Notes: generated by a model from the letters alone, not told the origin. Numbered from the stretch's first letter, positions 24,403 through 33,600 are shown. The stretch: 37,523 bases of DNA from Lachnospiraceae bacterium (GCA_029006155.1 JAQXGF010000061.1:1-37523); one strand, 5' to 3'. Translations and numbers: made by a program.

Positions 24403-26364
24403 TTAAGCGGATACTTTCACTTTGGCCGCCCGCAACAGCTGTCCGGATAACAGGTATCCTCTCTGCAGCTCTTCTGTCACCATGCCATCCGGAATGCCCG
24501 GAACCGCCTCCTGCATCAGCGCATAATGCCGGTCGACATCAAACTCCAGTGCCAGCGCCTCCACCGGTATCACATTCAGGTAGCGCTCCAGCACCATCAG
24601 CAGCACACTGTAGTAGCCGCCCATGATCCGCTCCGCTGCGCTTGCCTGACCGGAAATGCCACGCAGACCGTACTCCAGACTGTCCAGAATCGTGAGCATC
24701 TCTTCCGCGAGCACCGTGCTCGGTGCAAGCTCTTGCTCTGTGATAGCTGTCAGCGCTTCCGGCACCAGCTCCTCTGGATGGGCGGCCGTCTCACCGCCAG
24801 CGTAGCTCTTCACCTGCTTCTGTAAAAATGTCTCGCTCTGCTTTAAGACCTGCTGCAGTCCTTTTAAAACTGCCGCTTCCTGTTCGGACGGTATGTGGGA
24901 TGTACGCATCGTCGTCGCCCAGTCCCATGAGCTGCCGGACAGATTCGGGTTCGAAGCCGGCATCGCAAGATGAGCCGTCTTCTCCCGCAGCCGCTTTACG
25001 GCATGCGCCATATGCGTCAACGCCAGCTTCCGGTTCACCGGCTGTTGTTCCGATACCCCGGTACTCTTCCACGGCTTCTGATACAAGTCGGTAAAAGAAA
25101 ACAGATGGTGCTCACCGGTCTCCGGATTGGTAACCTGAAGCCCTGAGCCTGCATCCCGGATAGCCCGGCCGACGAAAAGCTCCAGCTCCAGTTCCGCCGT
25201 ATAGCCGGCGAACTGAGACAGAATCTCAGAAAGCTTCCAGAAACGCAATGCCGCCGTCTGTCCTTCTTCACAGCCCGCATACCTGGACAGTTCCTGTCCC
25301 ATAGAAACGGTGATCCGGGAGTCGCCACCCATCTGCGCCACACGGCACCTCACACGTTTTTTCGAGCGTGTCGGAATCGTCGTCTGTTCCGGAATGTTGA
25401 CACAGCCCGCACTTTCTATCTCTAAATGAAGCGCATACGGCAGGCAGTCCAGAAGGAGCGTATCCTCCATACCGGCCCAGCCATCCAGCTTGCCTCCCTG
25501 CAGCGCGGCTCCGATCGCCGCCGTCCGCTCCGGATGCTCCGCATAATCAATTGCCTCTCCAAGCCCTGCCGCCTGCAAAAGCCCGCTCTTACGCGAAGCC
25601 ATGCACAGACCCGGAAATGCCCGAAGCGGCATGTGCAATAGTTCCTCATCTTCGTACAGGCGCCCGGAAATCATTGCCGGAGCCAAAGCCTGCTTCATCT
25701 CCCACAAAAGCCCGGAGAGCACACTGCCCGCCTCACCAGAATGCATCCGCTCTGCAGCGCTTAACAGTTCTACGACTCCATCGCTATATTCGACAAGTGC
25801 GGCTGAGGTATGTCCTGCATCCGCCGTAACGATCAGAAAATACCCTTCTTTGCTCCAGTCCTTTGCAAATCTTAAAGCTCCTGCCAGCGCAAAGGACAGT
25901 ACCCGTTCCACGGTAAAGCCGGCCGCTTCCACTGCCTGACTGATCGCCGCCTGTACCCGCAGGTCCATTGATGGGATGGTGAGCACACACCTATCACAGG
26001 CTCCATATGCCGTCTCATGAAGCTCTTTTTTCAGATCCCGCAGCAGGCCGCTTAAAATCTCCCGCGCGGTGATGCGCATCCCTTTCCAGGAAAAGACCGC
26101 CTCCGGATTCCACACCTGCTGATCCAGATACCGATAGACAGATTGGAGCTGTGGCTGCGACGCAGTCGCTGAACGCGCGCTACGGCAGATCTCGACATAC
26201 CGTACCGCACGGTTTCCGGTCAGCACCTCACCGACCGGCGAAATGGTAAATACGGCCGGGAGTCGCAACACCTCCACAATCTGATCCTGAACATGTGCAC
26301 ACACGCAGATCTCCTGCTCGCCAAACGCGATTCCGATAATTCTCTCATGTACAAACTGTCCCAT
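24403..26364 (-). CDS. Hsp70/DnaK-like protein fused to a C-terminal GrpE domain
   Basis: 653 residues. Residues 1-300 follow the DnaK nucleotide-binding domain: IIGIAFGEQ in place of IIGIDLGTT, VLTIPSMDLRVQAAISQAVE, AAGFTVERVLSFALAGALRF, TADAGHTSAALVEY and AAIGAALQGG. Residues about 300-420 follow the start of the substrate-binding domain (TLLLDCLPYALHLEIESAG, EQTTIPTRSKKRV, ITVSMGQE). After a helical linker, residues about 545-653 match GrpE: EMLTILDSLEYGL, then FDVDRHYALMQEAV, EELQRGYLLSGQLLRAAKV and KVSA at the end. GrpE is normally a separate exchange factor. Magnesium-site residues look degenerate (Asp to Ala at 13; Asp-Leu-Gly-Gly-Gly-Thr reads ADAGHT), so ATP turnover may be weak or absent. 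Start after AAGGAAGctaaat, 16 bp from the PP2C gene. Confidence 0.88.
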   Translation of the reverse strand: MGQFVHERIIGIAFGEQEICVCAHVQDQIVEVLRLPAVFTISPVGEVLTGNRAVRYVEICRSARSATASQPQLQSVYRYLDQQVWNPEAVFSWKGMRITAREILSGLLRDLKKELHETAYGACDRCVLTIPSMDLRVQAAISQAVEAAGFTVERVLSFALAGALRFAKDWSKEGYFLIVTADAGHTSAALVEYSDGVVELLSAAERMHSGEAGSVLSGLLWEMKQALAPAMISGRLYEDEELLHMPLRAFPGLCMASRKSGLLQAAGLGEAIDYAEHPERTAAIGAALQGGKLDGWAGMEDTLLLDCLPYALHLEIESAGCVNIPEQTTIPTRSKKRVRCRVAQMGGDSRITVSMGQELSRYAGCEEGQTAALRFWKLSEILSQFAGYTAELELELFVGRAIRDAGSGLQVTNPETGEHHLFSFTDLYQKPWKSTGVSEQQPVNRKLALTHMAHAVKRLREKTAHLAMPASNPNLSGSSWDWATTMRTSHIPSEQEAAVLKGLQQVLKQSETFLQKQVKSYAGGETAAHPEELVPEALTAITEQELAPSTVLAEEMLTILDSLEYGLRGISGQASAAERIMGGYYSVLLMVLERYLNVIPVEALALEFDVDRHYALMQEAVPGIPDGMVTEELQRGYLLSGQLLRAAKVKVSA

Positions 26365-26380
26365 ATTTAGCTTCCTTCTA

Positions 26381-27235
26381 TTACTCCATCCTCACTACGA
26401 TCGCCGTGATATTATCTTTTCCGCCACCATCCAGCGCTGCCTGAATCAGCAGATCGACGCAGTCGCCCACATCTTCATTATGCGCAAGGATCCGGCAGAT
26501 CTCCTGCTCCCCGACCATATCTGTCACACCATCGCTGCAGATCAGGAAGGTATCTCCCTCCCGCAGATAATAGCTCCTGATATATGGCTCGATCATCATC
26601 TCATCCGGGTCGATGCCAAGATACTGGGTCAGATACGGCTTGCGGCCGGTGATGCCATTCTCCTGCATAAAGGCGGCATCTGTATGATCCAAAGAGATCT
26701 GCAACAGCTTTCCGTCCCGCAGCAGATAGCCGCGGCTGTCACCGAGATTGCAGATCCACACCTGACCGGCATGGAAATACAGGCCGACCAGAGTCGAGCC
26801 GGTCTGATCCGAGCCGAGGTTCATCCCTGCCTGGTACACCGACTGATTGATCGCATTACACATCTCGGTCAGGGACGGAGTAATGTCGCACGGATTGATG
26901 TGCTGCTCCACGGACAAGTATTCCTTCGCGGTCTTTGCCGCCGTGTAGGATGCCACTTCACCGAAATCACCGCCGCCCATTCCGTCAAAGACGCAGAAAA
27001 AACTGTCCTGTGAAAGCGCATATTCTTTTTCTACGATGACTTCAGAGCCATGATTGTCGCTCGGCATATAATCTTCCGGCCCATCTGTCCCCTCCGGCAT
27101 ACGAAAGCCTTTGAAATACAGATTGTCCTCATTATTTTTTCTCCGCTTTCCCTGATCACTTCCGCAGGCCGCCGCAAGCGCCGGCCCACCGGAAAACGGA
27201 TTTTTGAATCCAAACATCTTTTTTGCAAAATCCAT
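26381..27235 (-). CDS. PP2C-family Ser/Thr protein phosphatase
   Basis: 284 residues from the ATG at 27235, which follows AATGGAGaaaatcat; an in-frame start 13 codons upstream lies before that site. All PP2C/Stp1 metal motifs are present: RRKNNEDN (31-38), FDGMGGGDFGE (83-93), GSTLVGLY, NLGDSRGYLLRDG, FLICSDGVTDM and GGKDNITAIVV. An insertion of about 25 residues lies between the first two motifs. It removes phosphate from Ser/Thr and would oppose the three kinases of this cluster, whose phosphosites the EssC FHA domain could read. It lies between the DUF4176 gene (138 bp upstream) and the Hsp70-GrpE gene. Confidence 0.95.
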   Translation of the reverse strand: MDFAKKMFGFKNPFSGGPALAAACGSDQGKRRKNNEDNLYFKGFRMPEGTDGPEDYMPSDNHGSEVIVEKEYALSQDSFFCVFDGMGGGDFGEVASYTAAKTAKEYLSVEQHINPCDITPSLTEMCNAINQSVYQAGMNLGSDQTGSTLVGLYFHAGQVWICNLGDSRGYLLRDGKLLQISLDHTDAAFMQENGITGRKPYLTQYLGIDPDEMMIEPYIRSYYLREGDTFLICSDGVTDMVGEQEICRILAHNEDVGDCVDLLIQAALDGGGKDNITAIVVRME

Positions 27236-27286
27236 ATGATTTTCTCCATTATATCCGACGCATCGGACATCCACCTTTTATCCCCG

Positions 27287-27349
27287 CGCACCGACAGAAC
27301 TCATTCCTGCAAATATCCTGCAGGTTATCCATACTGCTCGTACCGACAG
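27287..27349 (-). repeat. Direct repeat CTGTCGGTRCG upstream of the PP2C gene
   Basis: Minus-strand CTGTCGGTGCG (27287-27297) and CTGTCGGTACG (27339-27349), 52 bp apart, in the 138-base gap before the phosphatase. A small hairpin TCCGA-cgca-TCGGA (27254-27267) lies just upstream of the PP2C ribosome site. The gap may hold an internal promoter; function of the repeats is unknown. Confidence 0.3.
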
Positions 27350-27373
27350 GATATAAAGCGGATATGATAGTTA

Positions 27374-27652
27374 TTATTTCTCTACGTGTCTCTGTGCACA
27401 GATTTTCAGAAGATCCTCCCACGGCTTGAAGGACTCGTCGCGGTAGCCCTCGAACAGCACCTTCTCGATATCCGTCATCTGGAAACCGAACTGCGCACGG
27501 ATGTCCAGATTCCCTTCCGGGTACGGCACACCAATGTAGTCCGCCATCTGATCCGGTACGACCGCTGATTTCTGCATGTATCCGAAAATCATGATCGGTT
27601 TCGTCGCATTTTTTAACAGTACCACAGAGCCGATTGGTAAAATTGTATTCAT
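27374..27652 (-). CDS. DUF4176 domain protein of the T7SS locus
   Basis: 92 residues, matching the DUF4176 pattern: an N-terminal LPIGSVVLLKNATKPIMIFG, then DYIGVPYPEGN and a C-terminal helical part. DUF4176 proteins are small cytoplasmic proteins regularly encoded in Firmicute WXG100/LXG secretion loci; their function is not established. No signal or membrane segment. It lies 22 bp after the 340-residue WXG-like gene. Confidence 0.85.
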   Translation of the reverse strand: MNTILPIGSVVLLKNATKPIMIFGYMQKSAVVPDQMADYIGVPYPEGNLDIRAQFGFQMTDIEKVLFEGYRDESFKPWEDLLKICAQRHVEK

Positions 27653-27674
27653 AGTTTTTCTCCTTTTTCACATT

Positions 27675-28697
27675 TTATTTAAAGACCGAATGATACAGGT
27701 AGCTGCCGATATCCATCACGCCGTCCGCGATGCCCTGTGCGATTCCGCCATGATCCTGATAATAGTGGGAATCGCTGCTTCCGGTAAAGATCGACTGTAC
27801 ATCACCGATCATGGAATCTACCGCACCGGCAAAGTTCGTCACACCCTTGTCCGAATAATAATCGCCGACGACCGGGAGCTTTGATACGACGTCAAAGGCT
27901 GCGTCACCCGCAGTCTCGATCACACCACCCGGCCCCAGATTCCACGCAAACTGAGTCAGCTGATTCAGCTGATAGGCCGGATCTCCGCCGCCTTCAGAAT
28001 ACTGATCCTTTACAATATTTATCGCATTGCCAAGTACTCCCTTTGCCACATGCTCATAATAGGAGGATTCCAGCTTGTCAAGTCCGAGATCCAGACCGAG
28101 CGTACTGCCGGTCGCCTCCTGCAGTTTTCCGACCCAGCTGCCCGGGTCCAGTCCATTCGACATCCAGCCGGCGACGGTCTCGATGCCTTTGTCTCCGGCC
28201 ACCTTCAGGGCACCCTCGTAATCGCCTGACAGAAGCTTTCCGAGCACATCCTTTGTCGTATCGGAATCGATTCCTGTCATTCCGCTTAAAGTCTCAAACA
28301 GTTCATCCGGACTTTTTACGAGATTGCCAAGCGTCCCGAGCTGATCGCCGTTTTCACTGAGCCAGCCTGCCAGATCGGAAAGCGAATCCAGTCCGGACGT
28401 GTCCCCGCCTGAGAGCATCGCCAGCACCGTACCCGGTGATGCAAATGTGCTCGCGGAGAGCCGTGCCGCAGAGGAACCGTTTGCCAGCATATTTGCCACA
28501 CTGGTGAACGACTTCTGCGCCGCCTGAATTTTCCCGGCAAAATTTCCGGCTAACGTCGCGCTCCAGCTGTCGTTCATGGAGTTCAAGGTGCTCGTCAGCT
28601 GGGAAAAGACCGACTCAAACTCGGTCTGCAAAGAGGTCAGCTCCGTACTCTGCGCAATCAGCTCCTCCGGCGTTAATTTAATATCCGTTCCTGCCAT
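27675..28697 (-). CDS. WXG100-like protein with a long C-terminal extension, probable T7SS substrate
   Basis: 340 residues. Residues 1-100 have the length and helical-hairpin pattern of WXG100 proteins, with Trp at 45 in the turn (MNDSWSATLAGNFAGK; W-S-A rather than W-x-G). The remaining 240 residues are rich in Gly, Ser, Asp and Leu, with long amphipathic helices and no Cys; no toxin or enzyme domain is recognised. This is the layout of a secreted ESX substrate with cargo, although it lacks the 200-residue LXG domain. There is no obvious immunity gene next to it. It starts at an ATG after GGAGGgataggag, 3 bp after the preceding stop. Confidence 0.8.
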   Translation of the reverse strand: MAGTDIKLTPEELIAQSTELTSLQTEFESVFSQLTSTLNSMNDSWSATLAGNFAGKIQAAQKSFTSVANMLANGSSAARLSASTFASPGTVLAMLSGGDTSGLDSLSDLAGWLSENGDQLGTLGNLVKSPDELFETLSGMTGIDSDTTKDVLGKLLSGDYEGALKVAGDKGIETVAGWMSNGLDPGSWVGKLQEATGSTLGLDLGLDKLESSYYEHVAKGVLGNAINIVKDQYSEGGGDPAYQLNQLTQFAWNLGPGGVIETAGDAAFDVVSKLPVVGDYYSDKGVTNFAGAVDSMIGDVQSIFTGSSDSHYYQDHGGIAQGIADGVMDIGSYLYHSVFK

Positions 28698-28700
28698 CTC

Positions 28701-29144
28701 CTATCCCTCCAATGAACTGAATATATTTTTGAAGTTCCCGATCGAAATATTGCTGTGACCGGTATTCGAGCTGCTGATCGCGATCGCATCCGCAGCCGCA
28801 CCGCCCGTGCTGCCTCCGGTAATCCCCGGCACGACATTGATCACCTGACCGATGATGTCATCCACACCGTTGATGCGCGTGTTGATCTCCTGCTCCTTTT
28901 CATCAAATTTCTGCGATGCACTCTGAATTGCCTTGTAAAAATTCTCCGCGCGGTTCTCGATGTCCTGCGCCGTCTGCCTGTTCGCCAGTGTCATCTGCTT
29001 GATCTGGTCGCGCTCTTTACAGATCCAGTCCTCATGAACCGTAATCTGGTTCAGAAGAGAAGCCGCCTCAGAGATTGACGCATTCGTCTGCTCTGCCACA
29101 GATACTGCACTTCTCAAAACCTCTGTGTCAATATGTAATAACAT
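28701..29144 (-). CDS. WXG100-like small protein with Gly/Ser-rich tail
   Basis: 147 residues from the ATG at 29144, set by GAAAGGAGcagtt; earlier in-frame starts would overlap the preceding gene and lack a ribosome site. Residues 1-100 are helical with a Trp at 40 (HEDWICKERDQ) near the expected turn, and a coiled-coil-like second helix rich in Glu/Gln/Lys (ENFYKAIQSASQKFDEKEQE). A Gly/Ala/Ser tail follows (PGITGGSTGGAAADA). Size, position and pattern suggest an ESAT-6-like secreted protein or helper of the 340-residue protein directly downstream. Confidence 0.75.
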   Translation of the reverse strand: MLLHIDTEVLRSAVSVAEQTNASISEAASLLNQITVHEDWICKERDQIKQMTLANRQTAQDIENRAENFYKAIQSASQKFDEKEQEINTRINGVDDIIGQVINVVPGITGGSTGGAAADAIAISSSNTGHSNISIGNFKNIFSSLEG

Positions 29145-29161
29145 AACTGCTCCTTTCTCGG

Positions 29162-29458
29162 TTAGAACGAATTCCGGATCTGCGCCGCGCACTCCTGATC
29201 CACTTCCTGGAAATGCGCGCAGGTCGTCGTCGCGTAGCCTTCAATGGCATCAATCACGTTCTTAATGATCGAACCCTGCTGATAATATTTGTCCATCATC
29301 TCGGTAAATGCCTTACTCGCGCTGCCCTCCCAGGTCGATGAGATCTGGCCGGTCATCGTCTTCATCCGGGTGCAAAGTCCGTCGTAGGTCGTCGCCAGAT
29401 TTTTCAGGGACGATGCCGCCTGGGTCAGTCCGTCGTAATCAATCTTAATGTCTGCCAT
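29162..29458 (-). CDS. WXG100 family secreted protein (ESAT-6/EsxA-like)
   Basis: 98 residues with the classic W-x-G turn at STWEGSASKAF (Trp43) between two helices of about 35-40 residues. Proteins of this family are exported as dimers by EssC. It starts at ATG 29458 following GGAGGAGGAGtttgatt; a TTG two codons earlier is too close to that site. The gene overlaps nothing and lies 2 bp after the partner gene, so the two are probably made in equal amounts and pair. Confidence 0.93.
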   Translation of the reverse strand: MADIKIDYDGLTQAASSLKNLATTYDGLCTRMKTMTGQISSTWEGSASKAFTEMMDKYYQQGSIIKNVIDAIEGYATTTCAHFQEVDQECAAQIRNSF

Positions 29459-29460
29459 AA

Positions 29461-29763
29461 TCAAACTCCTCCTCCGCTCTTAATCGCGCTCGCCATCTCG
29501 GCATCTTTCTGCTGATACTCCTGTACCGCTCCTTTGATCAACCGGATCGTATAATTTAAGTTGCCCGTCAGAGACTTGATCTGTGAATCCAGCGTGGTAC
29601 ATTTTTCCTTGATCGCCTCTCCGGTCTGACCGGTCATATTCTCCGCACTGCCGCTCAGCTTTTTGATGCTGCTCTGTGCCTCCTCCAGTCGGGTTATCGC
29701 CGCACGGATCTTTGCGATATCCGCGTTTGCCGCGTCTTCATTAATATAAATATTTGCCGCCAC
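29461..29763 (-). CDS. WXG100-like partner protein without Trp
   Basis: 100 residues, all helix, with the turn at MTGQTGEA in place of W-x-G; the protein has no Trp at all. Two helices flank the turn (ADIAKIRAAITRLEEAQSSI and LNYTIRLIKGAVQEYQQKDA). EsxA/EsxB-type partners often have one member with a degenerate turn. The start is a GTG at 29763 preceded by GGAGAGGtgtgaa. A Gly-Gly-Gly-Val C-terminus is exposed, as in several ESX proteins with tail signals. Confidence 0.85.
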   Translation of the reverse strand: MAANIYINEDAANADIAKIRAAITRLEEAQSSIKKLSGSAENMTGQTGEAIKEKCTTLDSQIKSLTGNLNYTIRLIKGAVQEYQQKDAEMASAIKSGGGV

Positions 29764-29764
29764 T

Positions 29765-30280
29765 TCACACCTCTCCTTTCAGTAACTGTACCGCTGCATT
29801 CAGCGCTGCCGGATCCTGCAATTCCTTAGCGGTAAATGCTCTGGCCTTCTGTCCGACCTTCACATCCGCACCATGTACCGTGATGTCCTGCCCGTCTTTT
29901 AAGAGCGCCCGCATCTCACCCTCGGACGATCTGGAAATCGTAATCTTTCCATTTTCCAGCACGGTCATCGTAATCGCTCCATCTTTGCTGTGGAACCTGC
30001 GGGATGGATGTCCTTCCACATCCAGCCTTCCTTCCCTTTCTCCCAAAAAGACCGGGGTGAGCAGCTCACGCAAGTCCTCCGCCATCTCCACATTGTCATC
30101 AAAATCGCGCTCGATCATCTCCTGCTCCTCGAGCTCCTCCATCGTCTCCTGCTCATGCAGCGCATATTCCTTCTGCACATCCGGCATCGCCGCCAGATAC
30201 GCATAGTCATAATATACCGCATCCATCAGCTTTGCACAGAAAAATAGCTGCATGGGTGTCAGCACCGTTTTCTGATTCAT
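29765..30280 (-). CDS. Unknown 171-residue protein of the T7SS locus
   Basis: No family recognised. It starts at an ATG after GGGAGGGAGaatc. The first half is helical and very acidic (HEQETMEELEEQEMIERDFD), the second half looks like beta strands (DGAITMTVLENGKITISRSS; ITVHGADVKV). No signal peptide or transmembrane segment. The C-terminal hydrophobic helix (AALNAAVQLLKG) lies 1 bp from the WXG-like partner gene, so translation is probably coupled. A chaperone or adaptor for the small secreted proteins is plausible but unproven. Confidence 0.8.
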   Translation of the reverse strand: MNQKTVLTPMQLFFCAKLMDAVYYDYAYLAAMPDVQKEYALHEQETMEELEEQEMIERDFDDNVEMAEDLRELLTPVFLGEREGRLDVEGHPSRRFHSKDGAITMTVLENGKITISRSSEGEMRALLKDGQDITVHGADVKVGQKARAFTAKELQDPAALNAAVQLLKGEV

Positions 30281-30411
30281 GATTCTCCCTCCCTGATTTT
30301 TATCTATATGTACCGGGCATTCTTCTTACAGCGCTGCCCATATACAACCTCTGGTAACTCAAATCTCCTATGCCGGCAGTGAGCCAGACAGCTGTTTTTT
30401 AGCGTTGCAAA
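30281..30411 (-). other. 131-base gap between EsaB and the secreted-protein genes
   Basis: This is the only sizeable gap between the secretion-machine genes and the substrate genes. On the minus strand it contains an inverted repeat GGGCA/TGCCC and a T/A-rich stretch before the ribosome site, but no convincing promoter or terminator. It could allow separate expression of the abundant small substrates. Confidence 0.3.
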
Positions 30412-30678
30412 TTATAACAACACCAGCTCGTCCCCCTGCCAGACACCCGCCTCATAAAACGTCTTCGCCGGGTCAAGTGTCTTTCCGGTACGCCGGTTCG
30501 CGATCGCATAGTTGCTTTTTGGCAACAGCTTTTCGCCTTTCGACGAGCGGTGGTAGTAATTCAGCGCCTCGGCGATATCGTCTGCCAGCTTACGCGCCGG
30601 GACATTGACCGGCACCTCCACGTCGTAGGTGAAGCTGTGCGACTCATCCTGCACCGTAACAATAATAAATGATCTCAT
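30412..30678 (-). CDS. esaB: EsaB/YukD-type ubiquitin-like T7SS protein
   Basis: 88 residues with a ubiquitin-like layout: beta strand SFIIVTVQDES, strand SFTYDVEVPVNVPA, helix RKLADDIAEALNYY, then NYAIANRRTGKTLDPAKTFYEAGVWQGDELVLL, which is the typical YukD/EsaB ending. Members are cytoplasmic, small, and required for or regulating T7SSb secretion. It lies 17 bp after EssC. The start follows GGAGaagcagatgat. Confidence 0.92.
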   Translation of the reverse strand: MRSFIIVTVQDESHSFTYDVEVPVNVPARKLADDIAEALNYYHRSSKGEKLLPKSNYAIANRRTGKTLDPAKTFYEAGVWQGDELVLL

Positions 30679-30695
30679 ATCATCTGCTTCTCCTC

Positions 30696-33600
30696 TCAGA
30701 CGCTTCTCACAAAGCGGATCTTTCCATCCTGTATCACAGCCGCTTCCTCTTCATCCAGCAGCGTATCTGCCATAACGGCATCTCCCTCTATCTGGAACGC
30801 GGAATACTCGATCGGATTGCCGTCTGTGATCACTGCGAACTGCTTCTTCATCGCAAAATCCAGTACGATGTCTTTCTGCTCCGCCAGCAGTGCTTCCTTT
30901 GTCACCGCGATCAGCACGATGACACCAAGCCCCGCCGACTTTGAGAGGATCATCCGGAGCGTCTTCTGATCGGCCTCCGGGAGCGCCTCCATCAGCTTTG
31001 GCAGATCCTCGATCAGTACACAGATCTGCATGTACGTCTGGATCCAGTCTTTTGCGACAAATCCCGTCTTTTTCTTATTCTGGTTCAGAAGCTTCAGCCG
31101 TTCATTCAGCTTCTCCTTCAGATCCGGAAGGACTTCGGCATACGTCGTCTCATTTAGAAGGACGACGCTGTTCTCTTCCGGCTTTTTCCGAAGCGTGTCT
31201 CCCAGCCGTTTCAGGAATGCTCTGCCATGTTCCGGATTTTCCGCGCAGATCAGGCAGATCGTCTGCTCCGTAAGATCCAGCAGGGCCGGTTCCATATCGT
31301 CCGAATACGTTCCGATCGGAATGCAGCTGCGATTGTCATAGGTCTGCTCTTCTGCCTTTTCCGGTACCGGCGCTTCCTTCGGCTGTGCTTCGCCGTGATA
31401 AGTCGCCTCGCCATGGTAAGTCGCTTCCCCTGTCTCTGCCGCAGCCTCTGCCACCGGTTCCTGCCCGGCTGCTGCAGCCTCCACTTCCGGATGCTGTGAC
31501 GCATTCCATGCCGCCGTCATCTGTTCGGCCAGCGCGAGGATCTGCTCATGCCGCACGGTATCTTCTTTTGCATCCGCATAGACAGCCGCCTGGAATGCTA
31601 CCGGCGGATTGCCCCGCATCAGCGCGCGTCCCTGTACATTCGGAAGGCTGATGCCTGCGATCGGGCCGACCAGCTGCGAATAATCGCCCTTTTCCGGCAT
31701 CTGGAAGGTCACACAGCCCTTGATCAGCTGCGTAAACTTGTAGCTTAAGCCAAGGCTCGTATGCGTCGTGTAAATGAGGTAAATACCGTAAGTCGCGCCC
31801 GAAGCCGCCAGCTCCTGCAGCACCTCGCCCATCTCCGGTGACTGCTCGAACATCGGCTTGATCTGGTCGATCATCACAACAATTGCCGGGGTATCCTTTG
31901 CTACCGCCTCCCGGTATGCCGCAAGCGAGCTGACCGCATGCTTCTGGAATGCTTTTCTTCGCGCTTCCAGCTCCAGATAGATCTTCTTTGCGAAGCTCTG
32001 CAGCTTCTCCGCCTCCGAATTTAAAATCACCTGCCGCACCTGTGGCATACCGGAAAATTCGGTCATGCTCCACGTGTTTGCATCGATGACGTATACGTTT
32101 ACCTGCGAAGGCGTATAGTACCGGCACAGTCCCACCAGCACCGTCTTTAAGAAGAACGTCTTTCCGGTCACATTCGAGCCATATACACCGTAATGCCCGA
32201 CCCCCATGAAATCCAGTGCCTGTACGCCCTGTGCCTGCGCCGCCGGGATGTCGTACCGTCCGACCGGCACGATAAGACCCTTTGGTGGGTTCCACGAAGT
32301 GCCGTCGAATCCGCCAGTGACCCCGAGCTCCTCTAAGGTAAGCCAGTCCGGAAGCTCCGGCAACCACGGTCCTGCCATCTTCTTGATGCCATGCTCTTTG
32401 CAGACACGATTGATGTATTGGATAACCGCCGTCAGCTCGTCCAGCTCCACGGCCTCTTTTTTCTTCTTCGGCAGCGGATTGATCCGGTTGCCGGTCACAC
32501 CGACGACGCGCACCAGATTTTCCGTGCTCATCTTGTCCGTAATCGTCTCCGAATATCCGGCTGCGCTGTAAAACGATTGAAACAGCTCAAAGAGCTCGTC
32601 CTCGCCGACCCGGACATACGCACGTCCGGCCTGTGTGATCCGCGCCGCATCCGGCCTTTTGAGCATCTCACGGCTGTCCGCCACATCCTGTACCTTCATA
32701 CAGATACGGAAGCGGGAGTTCGCGCTGATCTGATCGGTCACGACGCCAGCCGGCTTCTGCGTCGCCAGGAGCATATGGACACCAAGACTTCGTCCTACCG
32801 CCGCGATGGAATTCAGCTCAGTCATAAATTCCGGCTCTTCCTTTTTCATCTCCGCAAACTCGTCCGTCACGATGATGAGGTGCGGCAGGCGTTCCTTCGC
32901 CTCGCCGTTGCGGTAAGCCCTCTGATATTTCTCGATGTTGTTGACACCGTATTCCGCAAAGAGCTGCTGTCTGCGCTTCACCTCACTCTTTAAGGAGACG
33001 AGGGAGCGCCCGATGTTCCGGCTGATGTTCGTGATCTTGCCGACGACGTGCGGAAGTGGCTCCATCAGATCAGACATACCGCCGCCCTTGTAGTCGATGA
33101 TAACAAAATTGACATCGTGCGGATGATAGGAGACCGCCATCGAGAGAATCCACGACTGCAGCAGTTCACTCTTACCGGAACCGGTCGTTCCAGCCAGCAA
33201 TCCGTGCGGGCCGTGCGCCTCATTGCCATCCAGCACATTCAAGTAAAAGAGCTTCCTGCCCGCCATCATACCGATCGGCGCTGCCAGAGTGCGGTGCGGT
33301 TCGCTCCGCTCCCAGCGGGAAAATACGTCCAGATCTTCCACCCGTCTCGCGTGATACCCCTGCAGGAACGTGATCGAGGACGGCAGTTCCGCCTCGGATG
33401 CCCGGTCTTTCAGCTCGACCGCCGCAAGCTTTCGCGCAAATGCCTTCAGCTCAGAAGTATGAATCTGTGCATCCGGCCGGAAAATAGACCGCTCGTCGTA
33501 TTTTTCCCGCTCATAGGCGATCGCGGATGCCTCAGACAGATCGACGATATACTGACACGTCTGCGGCAGCTCATACAGTCGGGACGCCAGCAGAACCGTC

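Noticed and set aside
27236..27274. Upstream start for the PP2C gene
   Set aside because: The GGAG site lies between this start and ATG 27235, and the extra residues are outside the family.
27675..28697. LXG polymorphic toxin
   Set aside because: The N-terminal domain is too short for LXG and there is no recognised toxin domain or adjacent immunity gene.
29145..29192. Longer N-terminus for the 147-residue WXG-like protein
   Set aside because: It would overlap the end of the WXG100 gene and read through the ribosome site GAAAGGAG that serves ATG 29144.
31395..31430. CRISPR or minisatellite at the EssC tandem repeat
   Set aside because: Only two 18-bp coding units with synonymous differences; no spacers. 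It is a protein linker repeat.
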